Positions 46,942 to 58,142 of a stretch of 64,000 nt of DNA are shown here, one piece after another. Both the position numbers and the translations under genes were made by a program. Source of the stretch: Cliona cf. orientalis (Eukaryota > Porifera > Demospongiae > Clionaida > Clionaidae). Location: contig OZ005696.1 of the NCBI GenBank assembly GCA_963930775.1, positions 2,356,001 through 2,420,000 of the forward strand. Reading direction: 5' to 3'. The notes under the pieces are model-generated. The model searched no databases and was not told the DNA's origin. It worked only from the letters and a program-made list of their open reading frames with translations. The first letter of the stretch is position 1; each line of letters begins with the position of its first letter.

Positions 46942-48641
46942 TCAACACCATCCAGCACCAATAGCAACATAATCACTACTTCCGTACTTGATAAAGCCCA
47001 GCTTTCTCATTAGCTCCTGACTGCCATTATTGTCAGGATCAACTGAGACTACTGGCACCAAGCCTTTTGCCTCAATGAGCTCACACACACGCTTCATCAT
47101 TAAGCTGGCAAATCCTTTTCTCCGAAACTCCTCTTTCACGTACAGATGAGCTGTTTGACCAAACACATACTCTGTACACCAAGCAACTGGAGTGTCTGGA
47201 TTGTTTTGAGAGAAAATCCCAACACTGCTCAAGTGTTTGATGAGGTTTTGAAAGTAATTGGTTTTTGCTGGAACACTGTCAAAATAGGGCCAAGCTTGCG
47301 CCAGATCTTTGGCATGATGTTCTTCCAAACTTCTAACTACAAACCCATCAGGGCATGGTCTAAGAAAAAGGAATCAGTATCATGCGTACTTTGACCACAG
47401 TTACCTTAGTAGAGCTATGGAATTACTTCAAATTCTTACTGGCATTTGCTGATTGATTTTGGGAGGTAGAATTCGTCATAGGTAACAATCTGTACTGGCA
47501 TAGAATCATAAGCCGGCTTCAAACCATCTTCCACTGCTTTTGCAATGGTGCTGTTGACTGTATAATAATACATGAGAGCACATGCAATCACATAATACCA
47601 TGGCTAACACAACCTAATTAATGGCACAAGTATGCACATGGAAGAAATCATGATTATTATCCCCTATAATAATACAGCTCATTGGAGGGGGGACCAGTTT
47701 GATTATTACACTACTGCCCAGTTACATGTATAATATTATTAGTTTATTCTTCAATGTTTTTACTTTTTTGAGTAACTCTAGATCTATGGACCGGGATAAT
47801 CACCAGACAAGGTATAGTACAGTGGAACCCCTCTATAAGGACACCCCTGAAATTTAATGAGGACATCTCCTTAATTAATCTGGACACTATAAGCCGTCTG
47901 GAATAGAGGGATTCCACTGTAAATCTATAGACTATAGTATAACAATTTATGATGTATACCTTCCATATACACTCGCTTCCATTCATTCAAAACTCTACAA
48001 TGGATCAATAGAGGAATAAGGGTCTCTGATGACTGTGCATAGCACATAATTTCATCCTGTACATAGGTGCATGACAATATTATCAAACAAAGTGGGCATT
48101 AGCTGACTACCAAGATTCCCTGAATTTAATTTTCCCACCGTGCCCATATCACCTTTCACTAATTCTCTTGTGTGCGGCAGTCTTAGACTCACCCATTCTT
48201 CAACTGGACTGTAGCAGCAGATTACAGCGGAAAACTCTGGCCATCCATTGGTGAACACTCTTCCCTTGAACTTGTCACAGTTTGAATTGTGAATAGCAGC
48301 CAGGACCTCAATGATTATGACAATGCATGGACAAGAAATAATAATAATTATCCACCAGCCACACTTGACGATACTTAATTAAGGACAATGAGAAACTTGA
48401 TGCCCCCCCCCCCAAATACCACAGTTCCAAAACTTGTATTCTATGGACAATAACGAACCATAGCAAAGGGGAAAACACGGATAGGGATTATTTATACAAT
48501 TTCATGATTCTGCACATCCTATTGAAAATTTTGACTTACTATAGCTGACTTGGGTATATCTTTCCTTAGTTTGGCTTGAAGTTCGTTCAGGAGAGAGGAA
48601 TTAATGAAAACGACACCATGATCCGAAGAGTCCTCACTCAT
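46942..48641 (-). CDS. Glycine N-acyltransferase-like protein, copy H
   Basis: Exons 48540-48641, 48193-48306, 47960-48056, 47440-47557, 46942-47359; 282 residues. It starts MSEDSSDHGVVFINSSLLNE. The GLYAT signature NGWPEFSAVICCYSPVEEW is in exon 2. The GNAT exon has SVGIFSQNNPDTPVAWCTEY and loop FRRKGFASLMMKR. Exon 3 (DEIMCYAQSSETLIPLLIHC) is unusually divergent and one codon longer, but fits the shared phases. It is the parent of pseudogene G. Its start codon is 84 bp from that of TRMT6, transcribed the other way, so the two probably share a promoter. Confidence 0.82.
47820..47919. mobile_element. 100-bp pogo/Tigger-like MITE
   Basis: TIR CAGTGGAACCCCTCTAT and its inverted partner CAGTGGAATCCCTCTAT, flanked by TA on both sides. 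It lies in an intron of GLYAT copy H, close to exon 3. Confidence 0.75.
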
Positions 48642-48725
48642 AGTTGGTGGGTGGAGCTACATGGATAACCACGCCTATAACCTGAAAGCCCCTCCCCATT
48701 CATGCTTTAATACACCACGTGGAAA
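48642..48725. promoter_or_regulatory. 84-bp bidirectional promoter between GLYAT-H and TRMT6
   Basis: Only 84 bp separate the two divergent start codons, leaving little room for anything but a shared core promoter and short leaders. No TATA box is seen. The sequence is locally GC-richer (GGTGGGTGGAGC, AACCACGCC). Confidence 0.55.
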
Positions 48726-51700
48726 ATGGAGTGCATTTCAGAAGGAGGTATGGTGCTAGTGCAGAAAGAAAAGTCCTACAGGACATTTGTCTTGAAGAAA
48801 GGAAGGTGAGCTAGTGTCTATATAGAGTATTGAAACATTCATGCATGACAAATAAATTTTATATGATTTATATTTGTAGAAAGCTGAGTCTGGAGAAGCT
48901 ATCATTTTACCCCGACAATGCATTTGGCTGCCATTTTGGCAGCAGCTTTCAAGTGGAGAAGCAGCAACTGGTGCCTGTATCCAGTGCTGGAAGATGGAAA
49001 TTCGGAGGTACATGTACATACGAAGTCTGACCAGGGCAAGAGAGAGAGAGATTCGAAAAAGACAGAGAGAGAGGGATAGGAAGAGAGGGAGGGATGGAAG
49101 GAGAGAGAGTCAGAGAGTGTTGTGTGATTCTCTTTAATAGGATCAAGTGCAGAGTCTGTATCTGGCAGTGATAATCGTGACATAACGGACGACGGAGCCT
49201 CTCAGGAGCTCACAGAAGAAAACATAGCAGAAATGAAAGGTCAAGGTGCAAGTGGAAAGGTACGTCCCCATCATTAGAATCAATGAGCATGCAAGGTACA
49301 TGTACATGTGCATGTAATTTTGATTTGTTTTGTATGTACATGTACATAGGATATTGTTGACTCCATGATTGAGCACAGTAGCACATTTAAAGTGCGAACA
49401 AAATTCTCGCAGGAAAAGTACATTAAGAAGAAAGAACGAAAGTGAGTATGAAGCAACAGCATTGTTAATAAATAATGTTGGTGACATAATTTGTATTATG
49501 GATCTGTGCCAGCTTCTGAATTAAAAACGTGTATCTCTTGATGATGATATTTTGTGCAGGTACATTCCTGTGATCAGGATACTGAGGACGACTACCAAAC
49601 TGCTGTGTGAGATGTACCACGACAGAGCTCCTTCAAAGACATGGTATGCTGTATACGCTGCAGGTGTAATGCTATGGTAGAAATAATTATTCACAAGTTT
49701 ATACAACTCTGTGCATGTATCAAGAAATACATGTACATGTACATTGTAAGATACCTCGTTCTGACCAATCAGACCACAGCTAGTGCTTGTTACAACTACA
49801 CATATCTCATAATATTATGAGTATGACATTGTTTATTTGTCTGTGCATGTGCACAGCTTTCTTCGCAGTGATGCCCTTGCTCAGATTCTCTCATTGAGTA
49901 ACGTTCATGCTCGCTCCAGCCTGCTGGTGATGGAGACCACACAGGGACTGCTCACTGGAGCAATGCTAGAGAGAATGGGAGGTACATATTATTGGTACCA
50001 TCGTATTTAAGCTAATAAAATGCAATGTCTAATTAGCGCAGAAAATTCGTGTTCTAGGACTTTTCGTGATGTATCTTAATGTAGAGTGTGATGACCTTTA
50101 CCAGAAAATCACGCAAAAGTTATTCTTTTAGCATGCATTCTATAGCATAAATACAGTATATGCATAATGTTATATACCACCAATTATCTGCCAATTTTTT
50201 TTTTTTTTTTAATTCCTCGCTGGTATTTACAGCAGTTGCATATACATGTATGTATGGTATTGGTGATGTTTCGGATGACTGACCCAAACAAGCTAGTTTT
50301 GTGTTCACAAACATTAACTCGAGAATTTGTTGACCCTTTACCATACTACCAAGACCTAATAATCAAACTGCAAATGTCACCCTATAACAATTGTCCATAA
50401 TAATTATAGAATCAATACTGAGGCTTAGTACAGATTTTGCAATCTTACATGTACATTTATGTATGTCTATAGGTTATGGAAAGTAGATTCAAGTTTTCTA
50501 TGGTGATTTTCCAGTCAGGTAAAATTAATACTGGTGCATGCTTATGTGCATAATCGTATCTTGAAGTTTGCTTGACAAAAATACTGCACATGAACGCAAT
50601 GTAATAATCAGTTGCTCATCCATAGGAACATTCTTGAGAGTTTTGGCCATCTTTCCGAGAGTGACAAGTCGATCTTGATGAAGTATCCCTTTCATCGCGT
50701 CGGTTCCCTCCTCACTGCAGAAGAGGCTCAGTGTTCCTCCATTGTAAGAGACACCCTGGCTAGCAAGACAGAGGGGGATGGACAAGCTAACAGGCTACAG
50801 CTAGTGCAAGCCGAAGCAAGGTTGGAGGATATCAAGAAAGTTACCGAGACTTCAAAGGTATGATGGAAATAGAGAGGAAAAGAGAGAGGGGAGGGAGGGA
50901 AGGAGAGTGGTAGAATGAAAAGGAAAAATAAAGAGAGAGAGATTAGGCAAGTTTTCTTTTGGGGGGGGGTGTACAAAGGTAACACGTCGGGAGGAATTCC
51001 AGTCCCCATGGGATGCTGGGGAGCCAAGGGACATTGAGGCTCCCAGCATTGGCCCCCAAGCTTATAAAGGGGGGCCATAGGTCAAAAGGTGGGCCAGGAG
51101 TCTCGTATTGTCAGCCTATAACTACATGTACTTCTCGGCCCTATAATCGTAATAATTATTAATATTACGACATATATTATAAGGTGGAGGATTCTGTTAC
51201 TTCAATGGCGGTAGAGGAGAGAGGAGAAGCACTGCCACCAGCCAAGAAGGCTAAGCTCGGTGATGGTGACTGTAGTAGTAGGGACGACATGACTCCTCCA
51301 CTGAAGCAGATGAATGATGACAGTGCAGCACCTGAAGGAACAGAGCATGCCCATTCTGATGTTGCTATGGATACGAAGTTGCCAGATGAAAAATATAAAT
51401 ATGAAGATCAGCAATGCGGGGTAAGCTTGAAATTATGCGGTGTGTTGAATATGCATGTACATGTACAGTATCGTGTATTTTATGCTTACTCACTGTAACA
51501 AACACACAATGTCATGTGCATCTCTAAAGGAGAGGGTTGAGAGGAAGAGAGCTAAAGAAGAGGCCTATAAGGAAGCAGAGGAGCTCCTTCGCCAGAGGGA
51601 AATGGATGGGTAATTAATGCTTGTGGATCATTTACAATTATACTTGCATGAGTGTTAGTATTAATTTTAGCACTGAAAAGAAAATTATCGATACTGGTGT

Positions 51701-53327
51701 TGATCGTGTACAGTCCAACCTCAATTATCCGAACCCCTTTGGCCAAGGGGAAATATGGAACCGTTCGGATAAGCAAAAAGTTCGGATAATGTTGACCACA
51801 CCCACTAGATCAATCATGCATGCAAAAACGTAATTTATCGAGCAATTTGACGATTTTAATCCCATCCTCGATTGATAGAACGCTTACCATGCGTTTCTTT
51901 TACTTGTTTGAGCGTTAAAACTAGATTTGATAGCAGTGCAGCAGCTAATTCTCGCGTGGCAACGACGCGACGTAGGTTTACTGCGCATGCGCAATCCAGT
52001 CACGTGGTTACAATGTGTACTTTGACCATGAATTTTCTTTGCATCTCGAGTGCGGATAATCGAGGTTGGACTGTACATGTATGCCTGGTCATGTGATAAC
52101 TTCCCATTGTGCTCATGTGCTCCCTTGTGTGAGGAAAGTTAGTAGACTGAGCATGGCTATTTGGACAATAAGCTTTAAAATTGTATTATGGTTTGTATTT
52201 TGTGTGAGTGACAAGTACATAATACACAATGCAGCATGTGATAATAAAAATAATTGTGATCTTGTGTCTCTACTGGTCCCGTGAGTCGTGTGACTTACAT
52301 GAGATTATGTACGATGTTTGTACGAGCTAAGATTTTAGTACATGTACATGTACAAGGAGAATGAAGAATACCCAATGACTAAATGAAGCAATGATGGCAT
52401 AGGACCTAGCTTTGTATGGGAATAGCTATTAGTAGGATTATTTCTTCATGTTGGGGTATACATGTATACGTGTACCTAATAATATTATTATCTGTAGCAT
52501 TGTTATTCATGTACATTGTATGTTTGAAATTGCATGCAAAATGGTACCATATGCATGTTACTATGCTCATTCACTCATTTACTATCTGTATCTCCCCCTC
52601 CCCCCTCCCGATCCCCTTCCCTCTCACTGTCATGTCACTCTCATATGCACAACACACTCGCCTATACACATGCACATGCACATGCACACGTTCATATAGG
52701 TTGGTTATTGTGAGTCGGTTTCATCCTGAGCCGGTTCTGATGTCTCTCATTCACTTTGTTGCTCCATCCAGACCAGTCGTCGTCTACTGCAACATACTAG
52801 AGGTATGGAATGTCAGTAGGTCTCCACACAGTCACTTGCCATGATGTTGTGCCTATACATTACTATGATCAAAGATTGGCCTTGTTTCTAATGGATATGT
52901 GGATGTATGTATAATATGGTATTGTGCTACCTTCTAATAACTGTAGCCTCTGGTCCAATGCTACAAGAGTCTGAAGGAGTCTGGACACACATTCAGCGTT
53001 CAACTATCAGAGACTTGGACAAGGCATTATCAGGTAATTATAATGCACTTGTGCGTGGAGGTGCTGCACGGTGTGTGACTGAAATGAGTGCACACTTGTG
53101 TGTTCGTGTTCACTCTCTCTCTCACATTGTAGATGGCATGACAGCTATAGTGTGGATTTACCTGTACATGTATGTATAATGTCATGGAACATCATAATAT
53201 AATCATTAATAATTGATTTTCATTGTACCTTTTCCCCCACTAGGTTCTTCCAGAGCGGACTCACCCTGAGATGTCCATGGACAGTCGTAGTGGCTATATA
53301 CTCCACACCACAAAGATACAGAAATAG
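48726..53327 (+). CDS. TRMT6: tRNA m1A58 methyltransferase non-catalytic subunit, with an in-frame TAG
   Basis: Exons: 48726-48805, 48880-49007, 49141-49259, 49350-49441, 49560-49643, 49857-49981, 50473-50518, 50626-50857, 51184-51420, 51530-51609, 52700-52802, 52947-53033, 53244-53327. They join to 498 codons plus stop, close to the length of human TRMT6. Diagnostic stretches: NRDITDDGASQELTEENI, KYIKKKERKYIPVIRILRTT, SDALAQILSLSNVHARSSLL, VMETTQGLLTGAMLERMGG, VSRFHPEPVLMSLIHFVAPS, LSETWTRHYQVLPERTHPEM. TRMT6 binds tRNA and pairs with catalytic TRMT61A in the nucleus; it lacks a working SAM site. Codon 214 (50484-50486) is TAG within the conserved exon 7 (GYGK-stop-IQVFYGDFPVR), while every other exon is open and in phase. 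Confidence 0.9.
49998..50156. mobile_element. Palindromic MITE with TA flanks, copy 2
   Basis: Related to 14385-14547: the ends CCATCGTATTTAAGCTAAT and TATAGCATAAATACAG pair imperfectly, with TA on each side. It lies in the TRMT6 intron just before the stop-bearing exon 7. Confidence 0.6.
51711..52073. mobile_element. 363-bp pogo/Tigger-like MITE
   Basis: TIR CAGTCCAACCTCAATTATCC at the left and, at the right, the complement of CAGTCCAACCTCGATTATCC, flanked by TA on both sides. The AACCTC-ATTATCCG end is characteristic of pogo/Tigger-type elements. It lies in the TRMT6 intron between exons 10 and 11. No transposase. Confidence 0.85.
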
Positions 53328-53615
53328 TCCTGATTCATTTTTATGCATTCACAATTCAGGTAAAGTCATAATTCTGCATGGTTACATGTGTTTATTCACG
53401 ATCCAACTAAGTTATACAATCATATTATTGTACTACATACTCTGATTCCAATTATGTGATATAAATAATCACTTTCTTAAATAATTTTACTTTTGGGCAC
53501 TTACCTAGGATAATAGCATTTACTATACACTGAGCTGCACTTTACTTTTTATTTTTCTGCGGTTATGTAACCTATGAGGTACATGTACATAGTTCTGTGG
53601 CCACTTAATACAGAC

Positions 53616-54044
53616 CAGGGTTTCATTTAGGATTTTCGTCAAGGGGGGGGGGGGGGGGGGGGCAAACGCAACAATTACAGAGTTAAGAGGGGGCAAGGAT
53701 TGTACTAGTGTTTTTTATCAGCCAAGAATAACATAGTACTCATAACTTGTTTATACTAGAGGGGTCTGGGGCATGCTCCCCCAGGAAAATTTTTATTTTT
53801 TAACTGCTGAGACTGTTTCTGGTGGCTTCTGAGACCTGTCTTGTCAGTGATATCCACTGGTTCCCCTCCCTTTTGATACAATATGTCTCCTGCCGCACGG
53901 AGCGCGTAGCTGAGAAAAATTTGTCTCAAAAAAGTGCCTATTTGTCATTATGCACATGTATTGCGTATATGGTTTGTGGCTATTCTCAAGGGGGGGGGGG
54001 GGGGGGGGGGAGTGCCCCTCCCCGCCCCCCTAAATGAAACCCTG
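53616..54044. mobile_element. 429-bp element with perfect 16-bp TIR and 5-bp TSD
   Basis: TIR CAGGGTTTCATTTAGG and exact inverse CCTAAATGAAACCCTG. Flanked by CAGAC on both sides (53611-53615 and 54045-54049). Two long G runs are symmetric just inside the ends (near 53645 and 53990). No ORF. The rest of 53328-54985 has only an ACAT microsatellite near 54620. Confidence 0.8.
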
Positions 54045-54619
54045 CAGACCGAGAAAACTTCACATAGAGTATAATATAACTATCCAGCAGATACATTAGT
54101 ATGTTACCTTTCAACGTAATATCGCTATTGAAATGCCCTTTACCAATAATACTATTGGGATGTGGTGCATGGCCTGCCACACGTAACCCTGGCCCCCTGT
54201 AAATACAGGCAATAGGTATTGCCAATAAAAAAAATCGCAGTGTTTGTGACGCTCATGGGCCTTACCAAACACATGATGAAGCCAATTTATCGACAATTTA
54301 CCCCTGGACTTGTCACCAATCGATTACAGCTGTGCTTGCCAGTCACTCAGATGCCTAGATCTCCAGACCTGATGATTTTTGTGCCGATGACAACAGAGGT
54401 ACAAAGTTTAACACCTCATGCATGCAGTATTTGTCATATTTATGTATGGGCCTTATACCGAAGCATAATATACTGAAGACAATTTCTACTATTTCAACAG
54501 GTTAGTTGTGCTTATGAATCGCTCAGATGCTTAGATCTCCAGCCAATTGGCTGGCAATGATGGGGTTGCCCTTACGCATGCGTAGATGAGGTAATTATTG
54601 CATTCCAAAGCATGAGTGA

Positions 54620-54642
54620 CATACATACATACATACATACAT
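54620..54642. repeat. ACAT microsatellite
   Basis: About six copies of ACAT in a row. Confidence 0.8.
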
Positions 54643-54985
54643 TGAATAAGACCATGTTGCCAAATTAGATGTCTCGCACTAACACACTCGGCAATATTAT
54701 TAAATTATTTTGTATGGAAGCTGCAACTGTAATATTGATCCCTCAATTGAAATGTTGTGTATATGTTAAGCTGGTAGTGGGTGTTTGCCCTGGACTTTGT
54801 GCCTATTAAATTTTCTAGAAGCCAAGAAAGCATAATGTCATCATTGTTGCTACCAAATATTAATACAAGAATAATAAAATTTTATTAATTTTTATCAAAT
54901 TTCAAATGTTCATAATGTACTAGGATCAACTCTACATGCAGTATAGTACAATGTCATACAATCATGTAACTGTACAAACCACTAA

Positions 54986-57900
54986 CTAGCTAGTACATGC
55001 AGTGTTTTCCAAGCTGGATCTCGTAAGAATTGATGCGACATACACAGAATGTGATCTTTCATCAGTATCTGTTTTTCCTCCTGCAACTAGTAGCTTACCC
55101 GATGGAAGCATAATGCAAGCACAATCGAACACTGTTTCAGGGAGTTCACCCACCTTTACCCATTGATTACTACGGGGATTGAAGACATGAATGTGTGCAC
55201 ATAATTTGCTACTCTTCAGCTTCATTCTTTCAAAAACTGAACTCGGTGATCCTTCAAGTCTTCCACCAATAGTAACTAGCATTTTTCCAATTGAGAACAA
55301 TGTACTTACATAGAACGGAAGATCTGGAAGTGCTGTCCAAATTGTTAAGTCATGATGACTCTTATCAGAAATGGCACTTGCAATCAGTGCAGGGAGTGAC
55401 ACACTGGTAATTGACTTGGAGGAGGTAATCATACCATGAGTAAGAAGTGTAATGTATAATGTTTCCCCAATAATAACTGTTCTGGCGGTGTTTCCTTCAA
55501 ATGGAAGAGGTGGTGCTTCATACCACTGTTGCGCATGTGTGTCAAGGATATACACAGCTGAAGTACTTGTACCCGATGCATTTACGCCACCAGAAATAAT
55601 TAAGTAATGCTTGTAACCATTACAACCAAAACGGAATAAAGCTGTTGGTAAGGGAGGGTATGGCTGGATCCACTGTTGAGAGCTGCTGTCCCAAGCCATA
55701 ATAATGTCAACTGGAACAGGCCGTACCTTACTTCCTTTGTCAATACCACCTACTACAATCAACTGTCCGTCCAGTACTGTGGTGATAAAGCTTGACATAG
55801 GTATCTCTGGTAGGACAGTCCAAGTATCAGTGACTGGATTGTACTGACAAACTCTATCCGGAGTTCGACAATAGACTAGATTATCTAGAACAACGGCAAC
55901 ACCAGGATATACATCTCTAGGTGTATTATTTTTGCTTGTCCATCTGAAAGACAATGGAAAGTATAACTCGTCCTCCTCCTGCTGTGTAATGGATGTGTAC
56001 AGTATCACATGGATGCATGAAATTTCTACCCTATCTAACATTATAACTTCAGCCCACTTAATAGATACACCCCAATACCAGACACATAATGATATTATAA
56101 CATTGTCAGAATCGACCTCCAATCAAGGACGTATTAGGAACTGTGTGTACGAGCAAGCTCTATGCTATGAAATATTGGGGTCATCTATGTGTGTCAGCCT
56201 AACCATCACTGGCGTAAGAACCAGGGGGGCTGGGGGGGGGGGCAATTGCCCCCCCCCCCCCAGTCATAAGATTGGGGGGGCAGAGCCCCTCTGATTTTTA
56301 GACTGCTGTACAAGCCAGGGGGTGGGGCTCACCCTCTGAGGTTTGCACTTTTCTTTTTCATCCGTTGCCACAATCAGGGTTGAGTTATTCATGATTGTGG
56401 TGTATCTTCCCCACGGTGTGTAGATATCAATAATTGTCACATGTGAACACAGATCAGTAGTCACTACAGATCTGTGTTCACATGTGACAAGCTAAGAGTC
56501 CAGAATGTCCTCGAAAATGCACTAGAAAAGCTCTCAGAAGGTCTAAAACTCCAAAATTTTCCTGGGGGAGCATGCCCCCAGACCCCACTAGCTTTCGCGC
56601 GCTATGCGCACGTAAAGCGAGTCTTCACCTGCTTACTTTCAGCCCCCCTACTCAAAAACATCTTCCTACGCCACTGACCATAGCCCATGTTTCGTGATCA
56701 TACACATGCCTGTGTGGTTGTAGGTATGCATGCTGCAACAGTGTCTGGTTAGAACTACCCCACCAAGGGACTACCACAGTTAAACTTTTGTTTCGATACA
56801 ATCAAGCCCCCTCAGAAAGGGTCTTAGACTAATGAGTGTAATTTTTAAATTTAGCTAAACTCTATGAGAGCAAGGAAAATTGGTATAGTATGGCCAGTAT
56901 ACAGTGCTCATGGATAATGTAACAAACTAATGCAAGTGAAACATAAGTATCAGCTCTGCACACACAAGTACTCGTGTGAGCACACACATGCATGTACTCT
57001 AGATTCTAAAGGTGAAAAATGCAGCTTATTTTACATGTACCGCTAACTGTTCTTCATTGCCTTTCTTTATGAAAGAAACTTACTAACATTCACCAAAAGT
57101 CTTATACATAAAGAATAATAATATCTGTTGTTTTACTGCCTCTCTTTGTTCAATAAACTCATAAATGTTCATCATACCAATTATTTGTTTTTTAGCTTGC
57201 CTCCTTTTGCTACTATCGTATGGCGGAGAATTTTCGTGGGGGCTAATTTTGTGGAAAGTCTGAAAAGGCCCTCAAAATTGATTTTGAAATTCGTGGTTTT
57301 ACATTTCATGACAGCAACCAGTCCAGCGGCGTGGCACTGCTGCACAAGCGATGATGTAATCGATACACGCACTCGCGATCTTCTTTGTTACTATTAACTT
57401 ACTAAGCCATACCTACAGAGACTTGGACAAATAGCATGAGATAGAAGGATATTAGTGTTGAAGACGCTACCAGCTGGATGACAATGGCTACTGCTGCTTG
57501 CTAATACTGGAAAGTGCTGGCCGCACTGCCACGATGTTTGTGGCCACACCCATCATCATGGACCCCCGATCGCATACCGTAGGCATTAATTTTCACGGGT
57601 GGGAAAATTTTGTGACTGCCAAGTCAACCACGAAAATAACGAAAATTAGCACCCCACGCAAATTACCCGCCATACGGTATATGGTGCAATAATTGAATCC
57701 CAATGTACATGTACATGTAGTATGCATACGCACAAGTGCTCTCATGTGCGTGCATCATACATGATATTGTATCCATACCTCATAAGTCACTACCTCACTA
57801 TTCGCGTGTATTTAAGTTACCGGTGAGCGATACTTTAATACTAAGCCATGGTGTTGCAAACACCATACAACGCTTAAGTGTGGGCACAACACTAATACAT

Positions 57901-58106
57901 GCATTTATAGCTGATGGTACCTTCATTTTGTCAAGTTCACTCCACAATGTTTCAATTTCTTCTTTTGTCACAGTGTCCAGGACCTATATCCGTGTGTGCA
58001 TGAGAGGTATACACCTATTGAGGCAGTATCTGGTGCTTATCAGTTGTGTACCAATCACTACCACAGTAAGAGGAGAGAAGGTTCTATACTGGGCACAATA
58101 TTCTCC

Positions 58107-58142
<36 letters not shown>

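Noticed and set aside
24527-48641. CRISPR-like reading of the repeated blocks
   Set aside because: The repeats are gene copies and transposons of unequal spacing; no short regular repeat-spacer array exists and the genome is animal.
53822-54225. Frames over the G-rich element (poly-Gly/poly-Pro ends)
   Set aside because: They lie inside the 429-bp transposon at 53616-54044 or its flank.
55982-56122. Upstream extension of the Kelch frame to a Met at 56122
   Set aside because: A consensus acceptor (ATTACACAG) directly precedes the QEEDELYFPLSF start, which matches the exon border in the plus-strand paralogue; the extension has no similarity.
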